Of a stretch of DNA of 64,000 nucleotides, positions 37,792 through 48,924 are shown piece by piece. The notes below the pieces were generated by a model. That model saw nothing but the letters and a program-made list of their open reading frames with translations, ran no database searches and had not been told where the DNA came from. Made by a program: the position numbers and the translations under genes. The DNA comes from Liquorilactobacillus satsumensis DSM 16230 = JCM 12392. Lineage in GTDB: Bacteria; Bacillota; Bacilli; Lactobacillales; Lactobacillaceae. Every line of letters begins with the position of its first letter. The stretch's first letter is position 1. The DNA is taken from assembly GCF_001435195.1 (NCBI RefSeq), contig NZ_AZFQ01000053.1, forward strand, positions 172,036 to 236,035. Direction: 5' to 3'.

Positions 37792-39135
37792 TTATTTTTG
37801 CTCAGCAGCCTGTTCCTTTTTCAACAACTCGCGGTCGTATTGTCTAATGAATGGATACCAGACTACAAAGGCGACCAAGGCACAAATGATTGCCAACACT
37901 GCACCTTCCCAACTAGTCGTTGCGATCGCACCGCCTAAACCAACCGGTGTCGGCCAAGGCTGCTGTACAATTATTTTGTGTACGAAATGCGAAGTGACTG
38001 CAAAATAACCCACAATTCCTGAAGCAAGTGGCGCACATACGAATGGAATGAAAAGCCTGACATTATACACAATTGGCAACCCAAATATGATTGGCTCATT
38101 AATATTAAAAATTGCTGGCACAAGTTCGGCTTTGCCAATTTCTTTTAATTGAACTGATTTAGCTTTTGAGGCCAACCAGATTGCCATCCCGAGTGTTGCC
38201 CCAGAACCGCCGATAATAACAAACGCATTCATCGGATCACCCGCAAAGAAATTATTTGCTCCTTTGACATTTGCAGCCATATTTGCGAGAACTATCGGAG
38301 TATAAAATGAGCTCATTATTGTGGCTCCGTGAATACCAAACCACCATAAGAAATGAATTAAGAAAATAATTACTAGGAAGCCCCACCAGGTGTCAGCGAT
38401 GCTGCTTACAAAAGAGAATGGAATATAAAGAATCTTAAAGATATCGGTGCCTCCGATCACAAGCAGTAAGTTGAGTAATGAAACCACCGTTGCGACACAA
38501 AAGCCAGGAATCAAAGCACTGAACGAATTGGCAACACCTGCTGGTACCGCATCGGGCATCCTAATTGACCAATTGTGTTTTATAGTAAAGCGATAGATTT
38601 GAACCGTAAGCCAACCAACCACTAAGCCGGTAAAGATCCCGACCGCCGCTATTCTTGTTATTCCAGAAACTGAAACTGAATACCCGCCACCAATAATATT
38701 GTCCTTGTTTAGTGACTGCACAAACTGCACTGAACCATTTTTCCACACTAATTGTGGTACTGTAATAAACATCGCCATTAAAAACATCAACAAACTATTG
38801 AGCGGGTTTAAATTCAGATGTTCCTCATCACGATATATTTTAGTGTAGCTGTAGGTAAACGTTCCTGCAAATATCAGCGCAAGCAGTCCCATTGTTGAGT
38901 TATATGCAACTTGAAACAAATTGGCAAAGCGTCCCAGCGTATTTGCATAAAGACTTGCAAAACCAGGAATTTGAAAAGCTTGTGGTAAAACTTGCAGAAT
39001 TAGGAAAACCGCACCAATAATTGAAAATGCAATTACACTATACCCAGCTTCCATGATTGCCCTAACAAATCTTGATCCCGCAAATTTTCCTACCCAAGAA
39101 GTCATTTTTTCTTTAAAAGTATCTGAATTGTTCAT
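37792..39135 (-). CDS. celB: PTS cellobiose-family EIIC
   Basis: 447-residue membrane component of a lactose/cellobiose-family PTS, with about ten hydrophobic segments. Family pieces: FGIHGATIMSSFYTPI, NINEPIIFGLPIVYN, and the end GGAIATTSWEGAVLAI. Transports a beta-glucoside or chitobiose while phosphorylating it. Last in IIB-IIA-IIC. Confidence 0.92.
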   Translation of the reverse strand: MNNSDTFKEKMTSWVGKFAGSRFVRAIMEAGYSVIAFSIIGAVFLILQVLPQAFQIPGFASLYANTLGRFANLFQVAYNSTMGLLALIFAGTFTYSYTKIYRDEEHLNLNPLNSLLMFLMAMFITVPQLVWKNGSVQFVQSLNKDNIIGGGYSVSVSGITRIAAVGIFTGLVVGWLTVQIYRFTIKHNWSIRMPDAVPAGVANSFSALIPGFCVATVVSLLNLLLVIGGTDIFKILYIPFSFVSSIADTWWGFLVIIFLIHFLWWFGIHGATIMSSFYTPIVLANMAANVKGANNFFAGDPMNAFVIIGGSGATLGMAIWLASKAKSVQLKEIGKAELVPAIFNINEPIIFGLPIVYNVRLFIPFVCAPLASGIVGYFAVTSHFVHKIIVQQPWPTPVGLGGAIATTSWEGAVLAIICALVAFVVWYPFIRQYDRELLKKEQAAEQK

Positions 39136-39156
39136 CAGAATAACACTCCTTCCAAA

Positions 39157-39504
39157 CTAGCCCTGACGCTGCTCAATTTGACTTAATCTGTGATAAACAC
39201 TAATCAGTTCTGTCGCAAGATCAATAAAAGTAATCGCGGTCATCAAATGATCTTGTGAATGGACTGTCAATAAAGTCAATTTGGCATGCTCTCCATTAGC
39301 CTCTTTCGTTAACATCTTCGTTTGTGTGTTATGCGCTTGAATTAAAGATTCGTTAGCTTCTTTCAATTTAGCTTGCGCCTGTGAAAAATCATTACTCTTT
39401 GCAGCATGAACAGCTTCAATCGCTAAAGATTTAGCGTTACCTGCGTTACTAATCAGTCCCATAGCCTGCATTAAAGCTTGTTCATCTTCAACTTTATCAT
39501 TCAT
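39157..39504 (-). CDS. celC: PTS lactose/cellobiose-family EIIA
   Basis: 115-residue helical EIIA. The phosphorylated His is in VHSQDHLMTAITF. The N-terminal helix EQALMQAMGLISNAGNAKSLA matches the family. Lies 24 bp after IIB and 21 bp before IIC. Confidence 0.93.
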   Translation of the reverse strand: MNDKVEDEQALMQAMGLISNAGNAKSLAIEAVHAAKSNDFSQAQAKLKEANESLIQAHNTQTKMLTKEANGEHAKLTLLTVHSQDHLMTAITFIDLATELISVYHRLSQIEQRQG

Positions 39505-39528
39505 GTTCCTTCTGCCTCCTTTGAAAAT

Positions 39529-39858
39529 TCACTTGATCAGCTTAAGCCCTTGTTGCAGTACGCGATCACCTTTTACCATTCCATAGTCCTGCATATTAAT
39601 GACATCCACTGGAATGTTTTGCGCAGCAACTTTTTCTTTAAAAGACCCCAGCATATAACGCACTTGCGGACCTAGTAAGATACAATCAATCTTTTCTTGT
39701 GCAAGTTTTTCATTAGCTTCAGCCGCTGGAACTGCAAATATTTTGGCATTAACACCTTCATCTTTAGCTGCTGCCTGCATGTTTTTGACCAAAATACTCG
39801 TGCTCATCCCTGCTGCACAACACAACATAATTGTTACTTTTTGCTCATCTGTACTCAT
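39529..39858 (-). CDS. celA: PTS cellobiose-family EIIB
   Basis: 109-residue EIIB; phosphorylated Cys in MLCCAAGMSTSILV near the N-terminus. The start is ATG 39858 with GGAGGGG upstream. First gene of the PTS operon, divergent from the RpiR regulator gene across a 271-bp regulatory region. Confidence 0.94.
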   Translation of the reverse strand: MSTDEQKVTIMLCCAAGMSTSILVKNMQAAAKDEGVNAKIFAVPAAEANEKLAQEKIDCILLGPQVRYMLGSFKEKVAAQNIPVDVINMQDYGMVKGDRVLQQGLKLIK

Positions 39859-39926
39859 GACTTTCCCCTCCAATTTTTAGTTATCATTCCAAAATGTAAA
39901 AACCGCTAACTGTTTATCAGTATCAA

Positions 39927-39940
39927 TGTAACCGCTTACT
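39927..39940 (+). promoter_or_regulatory. cre-like or RpiR operator, site 1
   Basis: TGTAACCGCTTACT fits the catabolite-responsive element with one mismatch. An inverted near-copy lies at 40015-40028. The pair between celA and the rpiR gene may bind CcpA or the RpiR regulator. Confidence 0.5.
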
Positions 39941-40014
39941 AAAATTCAGAATAGCTGTTTTCTTTCTTACGCCTTCATAATACAAGAAACCATTGGTGGT
40001 TACTAGATAGTTAC

Positions 40015-40028
40015 TATAAACGGTTACA
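40015..40028 (-). promoter_or_regulatory. cre-like or RpiR operator, site 2
   Basis: On the minus strand TGTAACCGTTTATA, matching site 1 at 12 of 14 positions. The two sites face each other 74 bp apart. Confidence 0.5.
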
Positions 40029-40129
40029 TATTTCAAAAAAAGAAACATTGGCTAATTTTGGAATTTGGTAGCGTTTCATTATATAATCTAACTAGCGATT
40101 GCAGTAGAGAGAAAGCGGAGGACAAACTT

Positions 40130-40903
40130 ATGGTTGATTTAAAAAATTTTACACCGACAGAAATTTTAGTTTATAACTATTTAATTTCTCATTCTGATGA
40201 AGTCATGCACTTGAGCATCCGCCAATTAGCCGTTACTATTCATGTTTCATCGGCTTCAATTATGAGATGTATTAAGAAAATGAATTATGATAGCTTCTAT
40301 GAATTTAAATTTAGCCTTAAGCAAAAAAAGCTAGCCCTGCAAGACAAGGAGCTCGCTGGAACTTTTAATACAGAAATTTTTGATTTAGGTACAGAATATT
40401 TCGACCGTCCGCTGTTACAACAGTATTCACACGAACTCAATGCCTTTAAAAAGCTTGTCAAAGATACTAATAAGATTCTCTTCTTTGGAATCGGGACTTC
40501 CGGCACTTTGGCACAATATGGTGCCCGGCAATTTTCGAATTTCAGGATCAATGCTTTTTATAATGTAGATCCATTTTACCCACTTCCCTATGATCTCGAC
40601 CGCGATTCGAATCAAATTGCAATTTTACTGTCAGTCAGTGGCGAAACTGCCGAGGTTATTAAGGAAGCAGTCAAGTTAAAAGAACAAAAGTTCCACATTG
40701 TGAGCATCACTAACAATAGCTACTGCACTCTGGCCAGATTATCCGACGTTAATTTTTCATATAATGTCAAACCAGAAGTTATCAATGAGACTTTAAACAT
40801 TACTACTCAAATTCCAGTAATTTTTATTCTAGAATCATTAGCTCGTAATATTGGTAAAAATCCCACCAAAGTAGAAAAATTCCATCAGAGTCGACCGCAT
40901 TGA
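40130..40903 (+). CDS. RpiR-family regulator (HTH plus SIS domain)
   Basis: 257-residue regulator: an HTH domain with IRQLAVTIHVSSASIMRCIKKM at about residues 28-49, then a sugar isomerase (SIS) domain around GIGTSGTLAQYGARQF and SVSGETAEVIKEAV that binds phosphosugar. The start ATG 40130 follows GGAGG. Divergent from the cellobiose PTS, which it probably controls in response to a beta-glucoside phosphate. Confidence 0.9.
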   Translation: MVDLKNFTPTEILVYNYLISHSDEVMHLSIRQLAVTIHVSSASIMRCIKKMNYDSFYEFKFSLKQKKLALQDKELAGTFNTEIFDLGTEYFDRPLLQQYSHELNAFKKLVKDTNKILFFGIGTSGTLAQYGARQFSNFRINAFYNVDPFYPLPYDLDRDSNQIAILLSVSGETAEVIKEAVKLKEQKFHIVSITNNSYCTLARLSDVNFSYNVKPEVINETLNITTQIPVIFILESLARNIGKNPTKVEKFHQSRPH

Positions 40904-40919
40904 GTCAGTGTACAAAAAA

Positions 40920-41087
40920 ATGTAAGCTAAGTTGTTAAAATTTGCATACTACCGTGAAATTACAAATACAGTGTGACCGTTGTTACAAGTAACTCAGAAT
41001 TTGACAGCGCATTTTAACTTAGGGAACACATTTGTCCACAAATAAATAAGGGACAGGGCAAAATTTAGCGTTTAACCCAATCCCTTA
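40920..41087. repeat. Interspersed palindromic repeat, copy F (degenerate)
   Basis: Modules TAAGCTAAGTTG..AAAATTT, GAAATTACAAATA, and ATTTTAACTTAGGGAACACA follow copy E in order. It ends with an AAGGGACAGGG/CCCAATCCCTT hairpin that can terminate both the rpiR and bglA genes. Confidence 0.65.
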
Positions 41088-41161
41088 ACTTGATCTTATG
41101 ACCCATCAGCCATTCTGCGGATCACATAATAACTAAAAAAACCCACAATCGCGCTTCTTAC

Positions 41162-42628
<1,467 letters not shown>

Positions 42629-42770
42629 TCACTTTTATTATACCCAAATGTGAATGCGCTATCATTAATTACAATAAAATAGTCACACTCGCTGTATTAA
42701 AGTCAAGTGTGACATTTTTGGAACGCAGCCTGTTCGCCTGTGAAAAGACACCCATTTTTTAAGATCAGCC

Positions 42771-42818
42771 AAAAGATGCAGTGCCTTTTTGTTTAACTTG
42801 GGGCACTGCAGCTTTTGC
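42771..42818. terminator. Hairpin terminator between permease and bglA
   Basis: GCAGTGCC/GGCACTGC stem (42778-42785 and 42802-42809) extended by AAAG-type pairs. It follows the amino-acid permease on the minus strand. Confidence 0.65.
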
Positions 42819-42849
42819 CAAATTTTTACGCTTTTAAATATAGATTGCC

Positions 42850-44238
42850 TCAGATCTGTTCATTTGAAACGGCATTTTCATGAAAGTACATTGCTCCTCC
42901 AAAGATCAGCGTCCAAGCAATTGCGCCAACAGCACCGATAATATCTTCTGGAATAAAGAACAAACTCATGAAAATGATTAGGAAAAATGCAATTGTTAAT
43001 GGACTGGTGATTTTGTACGCCGGCATTTTGAACCCGTCTGGCAAAAAGTCATTTGATTCACGGTACTTACGATGAGCAAGCATCGCCAAGATATAAACAA
43101 TAATATACATATCACTTGATGCCCCAGTCACAATTGTAAAGACAGACGTCGTTGCATTAGTCAAACTCATAATTGGTGTAATTAGAACTAATCCTGCGGA
43201 AAGTAGAATTGCGGGTGCAGGTACCCCACTCTTAGAAATTCGCGCAAATTTTCGAGCCATAAAGCTTTCCTTAGGCACCTCCGTGGCCAATTGATAGAAA
43301 TGGCGCCCAGCTGAAAAAATACAACTATTGAGTGCCGATGCCGCTGACGTTAAAACCACGAAATTAATGATCGCCGCAGCCGCTGGAAAGCCGGCTAATT
43401 TAAAGACTTGCACAAACGGGCTACTGTCAGCAGATAAAGAGGTCCACGGAATAATTCCCATAATGACAACTAAAGCCCCAATGTAAAACAAAAGAATTCT
43501 TACTAAAGTTTCATTAACTGCTTTTTTAATAATCAGATGGGGTGCTTTAGCCTCGCCGATCGTAATACTAACGAATTCGATTCCCTGAAAGGCGAAGAAG
43601 ACCATTGGAAAAGCAGCGATAAAATTAAAAGTGCCATGTGGAAATAACGTGTAATCATGGAAAATGTTTCCCACAGAAGCGTGTCCCAAAGGAGTTGCAG
43701 AATGACTAAACATCATAAAAATTCCTGTCACAATCAAAGCAATAATGGCAATAATTTTAATCATTGCAAACCAGAATTCAGCTTCGCCGAATAAACGGGC
43801 TGCAATCAGGTTCACACAAGCCAAAACCCCTAAGAAGACTAACTCAACTATCCATGATGGTATCGCTGGAAACCAGAATTTAACATATGCTGCAACCGCA
43901 GTTAGTTCGGCCATACATACAAAGACTAAACCAATCCAATAAGTCCACCCGGTAAAATGACCAACTGCTGCTCCAAGATAACGTGAAATAAATGAAACAA
44001 AGGTATGCTGTGAAGGATCCGAGTAAAACATCTCCCCAATTGCTCTCATCATGAAAAAGAAAAACAATCCGAGCACCAAATAAACTAACATAACTGAAGG
44101 ACCTGTCTTTGAAATTGTGCTGCCTGCTCCTAAAAACAGACCAGTTCCAATCGTTCCACCAATTGCAATCATCTGCACATGGCGGTTGCTTAAAGCACGT
44201 TTTGTACCGTCTTGGTTGGTTGTCTCCCGCTCTTTCAT
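42850..44238 (-). CDS. AAT-family amino-acid permease
   Basis: 462-residue permease with 12 helices. The first helix has MIAIGGTIGTGLFLGAGSTI, then MMRAIGEM, both signatures of the amino-acid transporter (AAT) family; later FFAFQGIEFVSIT. Paralogue of the permease at 49631-51046. CycA-like D-serine/D-alanine/glycine transport is one possibility. No T-box before this copy. Near a LysR-controlled cluster. Confidence 0.88.
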   Translation of the reverse strand: MKERETTNQDGTKRALSNRHVQMIAIGGTIGTGLFLGAGSTISKTGPSVMLVYLVLGLFFFFMMRAIGEMFYSDPSQHTFVSFISRYLGAAVGHFTGWTYWIGLVFVCMAELTAVAAYVKFWFPAIPSWIVELVFLGVLACVNLIAARLFGEAEFWFAMIKIIAIIALIVTGIFMMFSHSATPLGHASVGNIFHDYTLFPHGTFNFIAAFPMVFFAFQGIEFVSITIGEAKAPHLIIKKAVNETLVRILLFYIGALVVIMGIIPWTSLSADSSPFVQVFKLAGFPAAAAIINFVVLTSAASALNSCIFSAGRHFYQLATEVPKESFMARKFARISKSGVPAPAILLSAGLVLITPIMSLTNATTSVFTIVTGASSDMYIIVYILAMLAHRKYRESNDFLPDGFKMPAYKITSPLTIAFFLIIFMSLFFIPEDIIGAVGAIAWTLIFGGAMYFHENAVSNEQI

Positions 44239-44465
44239 AAAAGCCCCTCCTTAAAATGAAAATCTCCAAAGCTGTTATTAATCTTTTTATCATAACTTGG
44301 GCTTAGTATACCACCCTTCAAATTCTTATGTTACTTTTTATCACACAAAAGCGATAAAATCTAGTATTCAAAAATAAAGCTGCACTTAAGCTTATTTTTT
44401 GGTATTTACAATTTGTTTTCGCCTTGAAAAGAATAGTTTGCTCATTGAAAAGCATGATCCTGAAT

Positions 44466-45365
44466 TTAGAAGAGCGCTGCTGCTTGTTCCTGAATTGCTT
44501 GAACGACAATCTGAATTGCACGGACTCTTGCCTGCGGTTTGCGCACGGCTAAAAAAATCTGTCGCAAAGTGGCCGGCTGTAAGTTAAGCAGCTTAACATT
44601 CGCTGTCTGCGTCACTGCTAACGTCGGCAGCACACCAATCGCCCAATTATGACTAACTGCGGCCTGCAACGTAGTATAACTTTGGCAGATTCCGCTGACA
44701 TTTGGACTAAAACCTGCTTGCTGGCAAAGGCGCCGCACAGCTTTAGTCAAATATGCAGTATCCGGCTCTAACATCCAAGCCTGTTCTTTTAGTAAATCGA
44801 TTGAAATACTCTCATTTTTGGCCAAAGGACTGGCTTGATTAACGAGCACTTGAAGTTGATCAGCCCCAAGGTTAATTAATTGGTACTCTGGATCTGTCAA
44901 AGCATTCCCAGTTCCCAACTGAGCAATTAACGCGATATCAAATTGGTGCGCTTGAAGTCCCGGCAGACTTTGATCAGGCTCCATTTCGTTTAAAATAATC
45001 TTGATTTGCGGATAAGAATCATTTACCTGTGCGACTGCGGGAAGCACTAGTGCACGCAAAGCGCTTGAAAAAGCAGCAATTCTGACTGTTCCTTGAACCT
45101 CTTGGGCAGAATCTTGCAATTCATTGGTTACACTTTCCAACTGATTCAAAATGGGACTGACTTCTTTAACCAACCTCTGTCCTGCCGCTGTTAACTTAAC
45201 GTTACGTCCTATTTTTTCTAAAAGCACGGTACTTGTTTCTGTTTCAAGTATTTTTAGCTGCATTGAAACTGTGGCAGGACTGATCAGCATCGCCTCGGCC
45301 ACAAGTCGCATTGTCCCCAACTTACTGAGTTGTACCAGCAATTGAAGACGCCAAGTATTTAACAT
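44466..45365 (-). CDS. LysR-family regulator
   Basis: 299-residue regulator with the winged helix near residues 15-60 (AEAMLISPATVSMQLKILE) and a periplasmic-binding-like effector domain. Start ATG 45365 follows GGATGG; ATG 45374 is possible. Divergent from the aminotransferase-cysE pair, so it likely controls that unit through the 130-bp shared region. Confidence 0.9.
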   Translation of the reverse strand: MLNTWRLQLLVQLSKLGTMRLVAEAMLISPATVSMQLKILETETSTVLLEKIGRNVKLTAAGQRLVKEVSPILNQLESVTNELQDSAQEVQGTVRIAAFSSALRALVLPAVAQVNDSYPQIKIILNEMEPDQSLPGLQAHQFDIALIAQLGTGNALTDPEYQLINLGADQLQVLVNQASPLAKNESISIDLLKEQAWMLEPDTAYLTKAVRRLCQQAGFSPNVSGICQSYTTLQAAVSHNWAIGVLPTLAVTQTANVKLLNLQPATLRQIFLAVRKPQARVRAIQIVVQAIQEQAAALF

Positions 45366-45494
45366 CTGCACCATCCTTTAGTTTTTTTGAACAAACCGTT
45401 TATATTTTATTGATTGTTTTTACTTAATACTTTAATCATAATAAACATTAAGCTACAGCAGAGCAATTAACAATTCAAGTATGGGGTGAATTCT

Positions 45495-46817
45495 ATGAAA
45501 ACTGCCTTTGAAAAACGTACTGATCCTTGGAAAGATGTTGAACAACATGTCGGACGCTACGGTGCACCATTTTTTATTCCTGAAATAATCGATCATGCCA
45601 GCGGTAGCTATATTTATACAGAAAGCGGCCGTAAGATCTTAGACTTTACTTCTGGACAAATGAGTTCAACGCTGGGCCATTCGAATCCGGAAGTTGTCCA
45701 AACAATTCAACAAGCTAGCGGTCGCCTAGACCATTTATTCAGTGGAATGCTGTCCCGACCTAGTATTAATCTATGTACCAAGATTGCTCACAGTACTGCT
45801 GATTTACTCCCTAAGGTTATCCCTTTGACCACCGGCTCAGAGGTTAATGAAGCCGCTCTAAGACTTGCAAAAGCGGTTACCGGAAAATTTGAAGTTGTCT
45901 CTTTTAATCGTTCCTGGCATGGAGTTACGGAAGCCAGTGCTGGGGCAACTTATTCTGCAGCGCGCAAGCTCGGAGTCCCCGGCTCTCCTGGTCAACTATC
46001 TATCCCTACGCCATACTCTTATCGACCTGACTTTGTTAATGCTGCTGGTAGCTTAGACTGGCAGAAACAATTGGATTATGGTTTTTCAATGGTTGATGCT
46101 CAGTCTGTTGGCAGCTTAGCCGCCTGTATTGTTGAACCAATCGTTTCTGGCGGTGGCATCTTAGTTCCGCCTCCCGGATACCTTGCAGCTTTAAAACGCA
46201 AATGTCATGAGCGCGGAATGCTGCTAATCTTTGACGAAGCGCAAACCGGCTTTGCTCGGACTGGCGATTGGTATGCCTTCCAACATGAAGAAGTCACTCC
46301 TGATATTTTGACGCTTTCTAAAACTTTGGGAGCAGGCCTTCCGCTTGCTGCCTTGGTGACGACCGCTCAACTTGAACAAGCAGCTTACGCTAATGGTTTT
46401 ATTTTCTATACTTCGCATGTTAACGATCCTTTGGTAGCAGCGGTTGGCTGTACTGTGATGGACATTATTGAACGTGACCAGTTGGCAGCGCAAGCCCTTG
46501 AGAAGGGACAGTTTTTACACAAAGGACTCCAGCAGCTGGTAGCGACACACGAAATTGTCGGTGATGCTCGCGGTCGCGGTTTGCTGCAAGGAATTGAGAT
46601 TATTAAAGATTCTACTACTAAGGAACGGGCTGCAGAATTAGGTAACTCAATCACAACACGCTGTTTTCAGTTAGGGCTGCACATGAATATTGTTTGTCTT
46701 CCAGGAAAGGGCGGAGTTTTCAGAATTGCGCCTCCATTAACAGTTAGTTACGCAGAGTTAACAGCCGGACTGCAGATTTTAGATCAAGCCATTACAGAAG
46801 TTGAAGCACAATTATAA
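45495..46817 (+). CDS. Class III PLP aminotransferase (dialkylglycine decarboxylase-like)
   Basis: 440-residue fold-type I PLP protein. SGQMSSTLGHSNPEV near the start, LTTGSEVNEAALRLAKA, SWHGVTEA, LLIFDEAQTGFARTG and the Schiff-base lysine in LTLSKTLGAGLPL. The pattern recalls 2,2-dialkylglycine decarboxylase as well as plain omega-aminotransferases. Start ATG 45495 behind GGGGTG. The cysE gene begins 17 bp later, so its product or substrate may relate to serine or cysteine metabolism. Confidence 0.82.
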   Translation: MKTAFEKRTDPWKDVEQHVGRYGAPFFIPEIIDHASGSYIYTESGRKILDFTSGQMSSTLGHSNPEVVQTIQQASGRLDHLFSGMLSRPSINLCTKIAHSTADLLPKVIPLTTGSEVNEAALRLAKAVTGKFEVVSFNRSWHGVTEASAGATYSAARKLGVPGSPGQLSIPTPYSYRPDFVNAAGSLDWQKQLDYGFSMVDAQSVGSLAACIVEPIVSGGGILVPPPGYLAALKRKCHERGMLLIFDEAQTGFARTGDWYAFQHEEVTPDILTLSKTLGAGLPLAALVTTAQLEQAAYANGFIFYTSHVNDPLVAAVGCTVMDIIERDQLAAQALEKGQFLHKGLQQLVATHEIVGDARGRGLLQGIEIIKDSTTKERAAELGNSITTRCFQLGLHMNIVCLPGKGGVFRIAPPLTVSYAELTAGLQILDQAITEVEAQL

Positions 46818-46834
46818 CTTAGGAGCTGAGTCCA

Positions 46835-47383
46835 ATGGAATTCAAAACTTACCTTAAACACAAATGCTCTTTTAAAAAAATCCGCTTACTTAGAGAAGAA
46901 GTTAAAATGATTCGCGCCTATGACCCTGCTGTAACCTCCACTGCGGAAGTTCTTTTGACCTATTCCGGGCTACATGCGGTGTGGCTATACCGTTTATCGC
47001 ATCATTTATGGTGCCGTCATCATTGCTTAAGTGCACAGCTGGTAACTCAAATTTCACGCTTATTTACAGGAGTTGAGATTCATCCGGGTGCTAAGATCGG
47101 CAAACGCCTCTTAATTGATCATGGTACAGGAATTGTAATTGGAGAAACTGCAGAAATTGGTAATGATGTCGTGCTCTACCATGGTGTAACTTTAGGAAGT
47201 ATTGCCAATCACGGTTCCAGCCGACACCCTAAAATCGGTAATCGTGTGTTCATTGGGGCTGGGGCAACTATTTTAGGCGCAGTTACAATCAATGACGACG
47301 TTAAAGTCGGTGCTGCCGCCGTTGTCTTGCATGATGTACCAGCAGGAAAAACAATTGTTGGTAATCCTGGACACATTTGCTAG
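46835..47383 (+). CDS. cysE: Serine O-acetyltransferase
   Basis: 182-residue acetyltransferase. A helical N-terminal part leads to hexapeptide repeats of the left-handed beta helix (GVEIHPGAKIGKRLLIDHGTGIVIGET and following), with the His residues of the active site and VPAGKTIVGNPG at the end. Shorter than the E. coli enzyme, like many Firmicutes forms. Makes O-acetylserine from serine. Co-transcribed with the aminotransferase; no cysK is next to it. Confidence 0.92.
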   Translation: MEFKTYLKHKCSFKKIRLLREEVKMIRAYDPAVTSTAEVLLTYSGLHAVWLYRLSHHLWCRHHCLSAQLVTQISRLFTGVEIHPGAKIGKRLLIDHGTGIVIGETAEIGNDVVLYHGVTLGSIANHGSSRHPKIGNRVFIGAGATILGAVTINDDVKVGAAAVVLHDVPAGKTIVGNPGHIC

Positions 47384-47703
47384 CACAATTTAAACACAAC
47401 AATCTAAAAATAGGCAATTAGTAGCACTAAAATGGACTGTGGGCGTCTTCCCTAGGCTTTGCCTTCGAAAGCTAAACACACATTGTGCTGCTTTTTTTGT
47501 ATCAAAATTATGTCGCGCAATGCTCGTGATGCACATTTGAACAATCAAGCTGTTAAAACTGCCTTAAATAGCTTTTTGAACATAGATGAATAAAATTCAC
47601 TCTTTAATGAAAAAGTTGAATTTTATTTATTCAAAAAAACAGGATATACTAAAACCAACGTAAAAAGAGAAACAGAAAATAAAGTTTAAGGAGAAAAGTA
47701 TAC
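47384..47703. promoter_or_regulatory. Intergenic region with inverted repeat before the aminotransferase gene
   Basis: No gene seen. TGAATAAAATTCA (about 47587-47599) and its imperfect inverse GAATTTTATTTATTC (about 47618-47632) lie just upstream of a TATACT -10-like box at 47644-47649, a likely operator over the promoter of the next gene. A weak hairpin with a T run near 47490 may end cysE. Confidence 0.4.
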
Positions 47704-48921
47704 ATGAATGATATCTTTGCAGATCGTGTTATGCTGGGTTCGGAAGACCGCTTAGCTGAAATGTTTGGCGGCAGTTTAGGTGAGGATGGTATCAAATTCT
47801 CTGCGGGGAACCCTAATCCTGACCTTTTCCCAATCACACAAATGAAACGGGCTTTCAACCAAGCAATTGATAAAGCAGGCAACCAAATTTTTGAATATAA
47901 TACTGTTAATGGTTTTGAAAAATTACGCGAACGTCTAGCACACCGAGCTGGTCAAACAGCAGGCATTAAAGCTGACCGTGAAAATATTTTAATCACCCAA
48001 GGCGGTCAACAAGCGCTAGACTTGATCGGCAAGTTATTGTTGAATGCTGGAGATGGAGTTGTTGTTGAAGCACCTACTTATGTTGGCGCCTTGTCAGCCT
48101 TTGATCAATATGATCCTTGTTATTACGACGTGGCACTTGAAGAAGACGGTTTAAATCTCGAGCAGCTTGAGCTGGTATTGCAGACGCATCCGAATATCAA
48201 ATTGTTATATACCGTTCCTGATTTTCATAATCCTACAGGTGTAACACTTTCATTGAGTAAACGCCAAAAATTGGTTGAATTGGCTGAAAAATATGACTTT
48301 TTCATTCTTGAAGATACACCTTATCGCGACTTACGTTATAAGGGCGCAAAGCTTCCTGCGCTTAAATCGTTTGATCGCCATGGACATGTTATATTCGTCA
48401 GCAGCTTTTCCAAAATTCTAATGCCAGGATTGAGAGTCGGCTGGATCGTGGCAGATCAAGCAACCATTTGCCATCTGCGTAAATTAAAAACCAGCAGCGA
48501 CTTAGAAACGCCCAGTATTGTTTTAGCAGCACTCAATCAGTACTTGGAAAACAATAATTTAGAGCAACATATCACAGGGATGCTGGCAACTTATCAAAGC
48601 CGTTTAGATACGATGCTTACCGTTCTTAGTGAAACAATGCCGGCAGATGTTCATTACACCCAACCAGAAGGCGGCTTCTTCATTTGGCTAACCTTGCCGG
48701 AAGTCCTTGATACTCAAAAGTTACTAAGTGAGACCTGTATTCCCACTGACCGGATTAGCTTTGTCCCTGGAAAAGTTTTCTATGCACATAAAAATAAGAA
48801 AAACGGAATGCGTTTAAATTTTTCAGGTGTAACCGAAAAACAAATTGAACTTGGAATTCCCAAGCTGGCTAAAAGTATTCAAAATGCAATTACTGCAAGC
48901 GAAGTCCAAGCATTTCGTTAA
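47704..48921 (+). CDS. PLP aminotransferase, 2-aminoadipate/MocR-like type
   Basis: 405-residue aminotransferase resembling LysN/2-aminoadipate aminotransferases. IKFSAGNPNPDLFP near the start, ITQGGQQALDLIGKLL, PDFHNPTGVTLS, LEDTPYRDLRYKG and the PLP lysine in SSFSKILMPGLRVGW. Start ATG follows AAGGAG. Broad specificity is common: aromatic, branched or aminoadipate substrates. Confidence 0.87.
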   Translation: MNDIFADRVMLGSEDRLAEMFGGSLGEDGIKFSAGNPNPDLFPITQMKRAFNQAIDKAGNQIFEYNTVNGFEKLRERLAHRAGQTAGIKADRENILITQGGQQALDLIGKLLLNAGDGVVVEAPTYVGALSAFDQYDPCYYDVALEEDGLNLEQLELVLQTHPNIKLLYTVPDFHNPTGVTLSLSKRQKLVELAEKYDFFILEDTPYRDLRYKGAKLPALKSFDRHGHVIFVSSFSKILMPGLRVGWIVADQATICHLRKLKTSSDLETPSIVLAALNQYLENNNLEQHITGMLATYQSRLDTMLTVLSETMPADVHYTQPEGGFFIWLTLPEVLDTQKLLSETCIPTDRISFVPGKVFYAHKNKKNGMRLNFSGVTEKQIELGIPKLAKSIQNAITASEVQAFR

Positions 48922-48924
48922 ATT

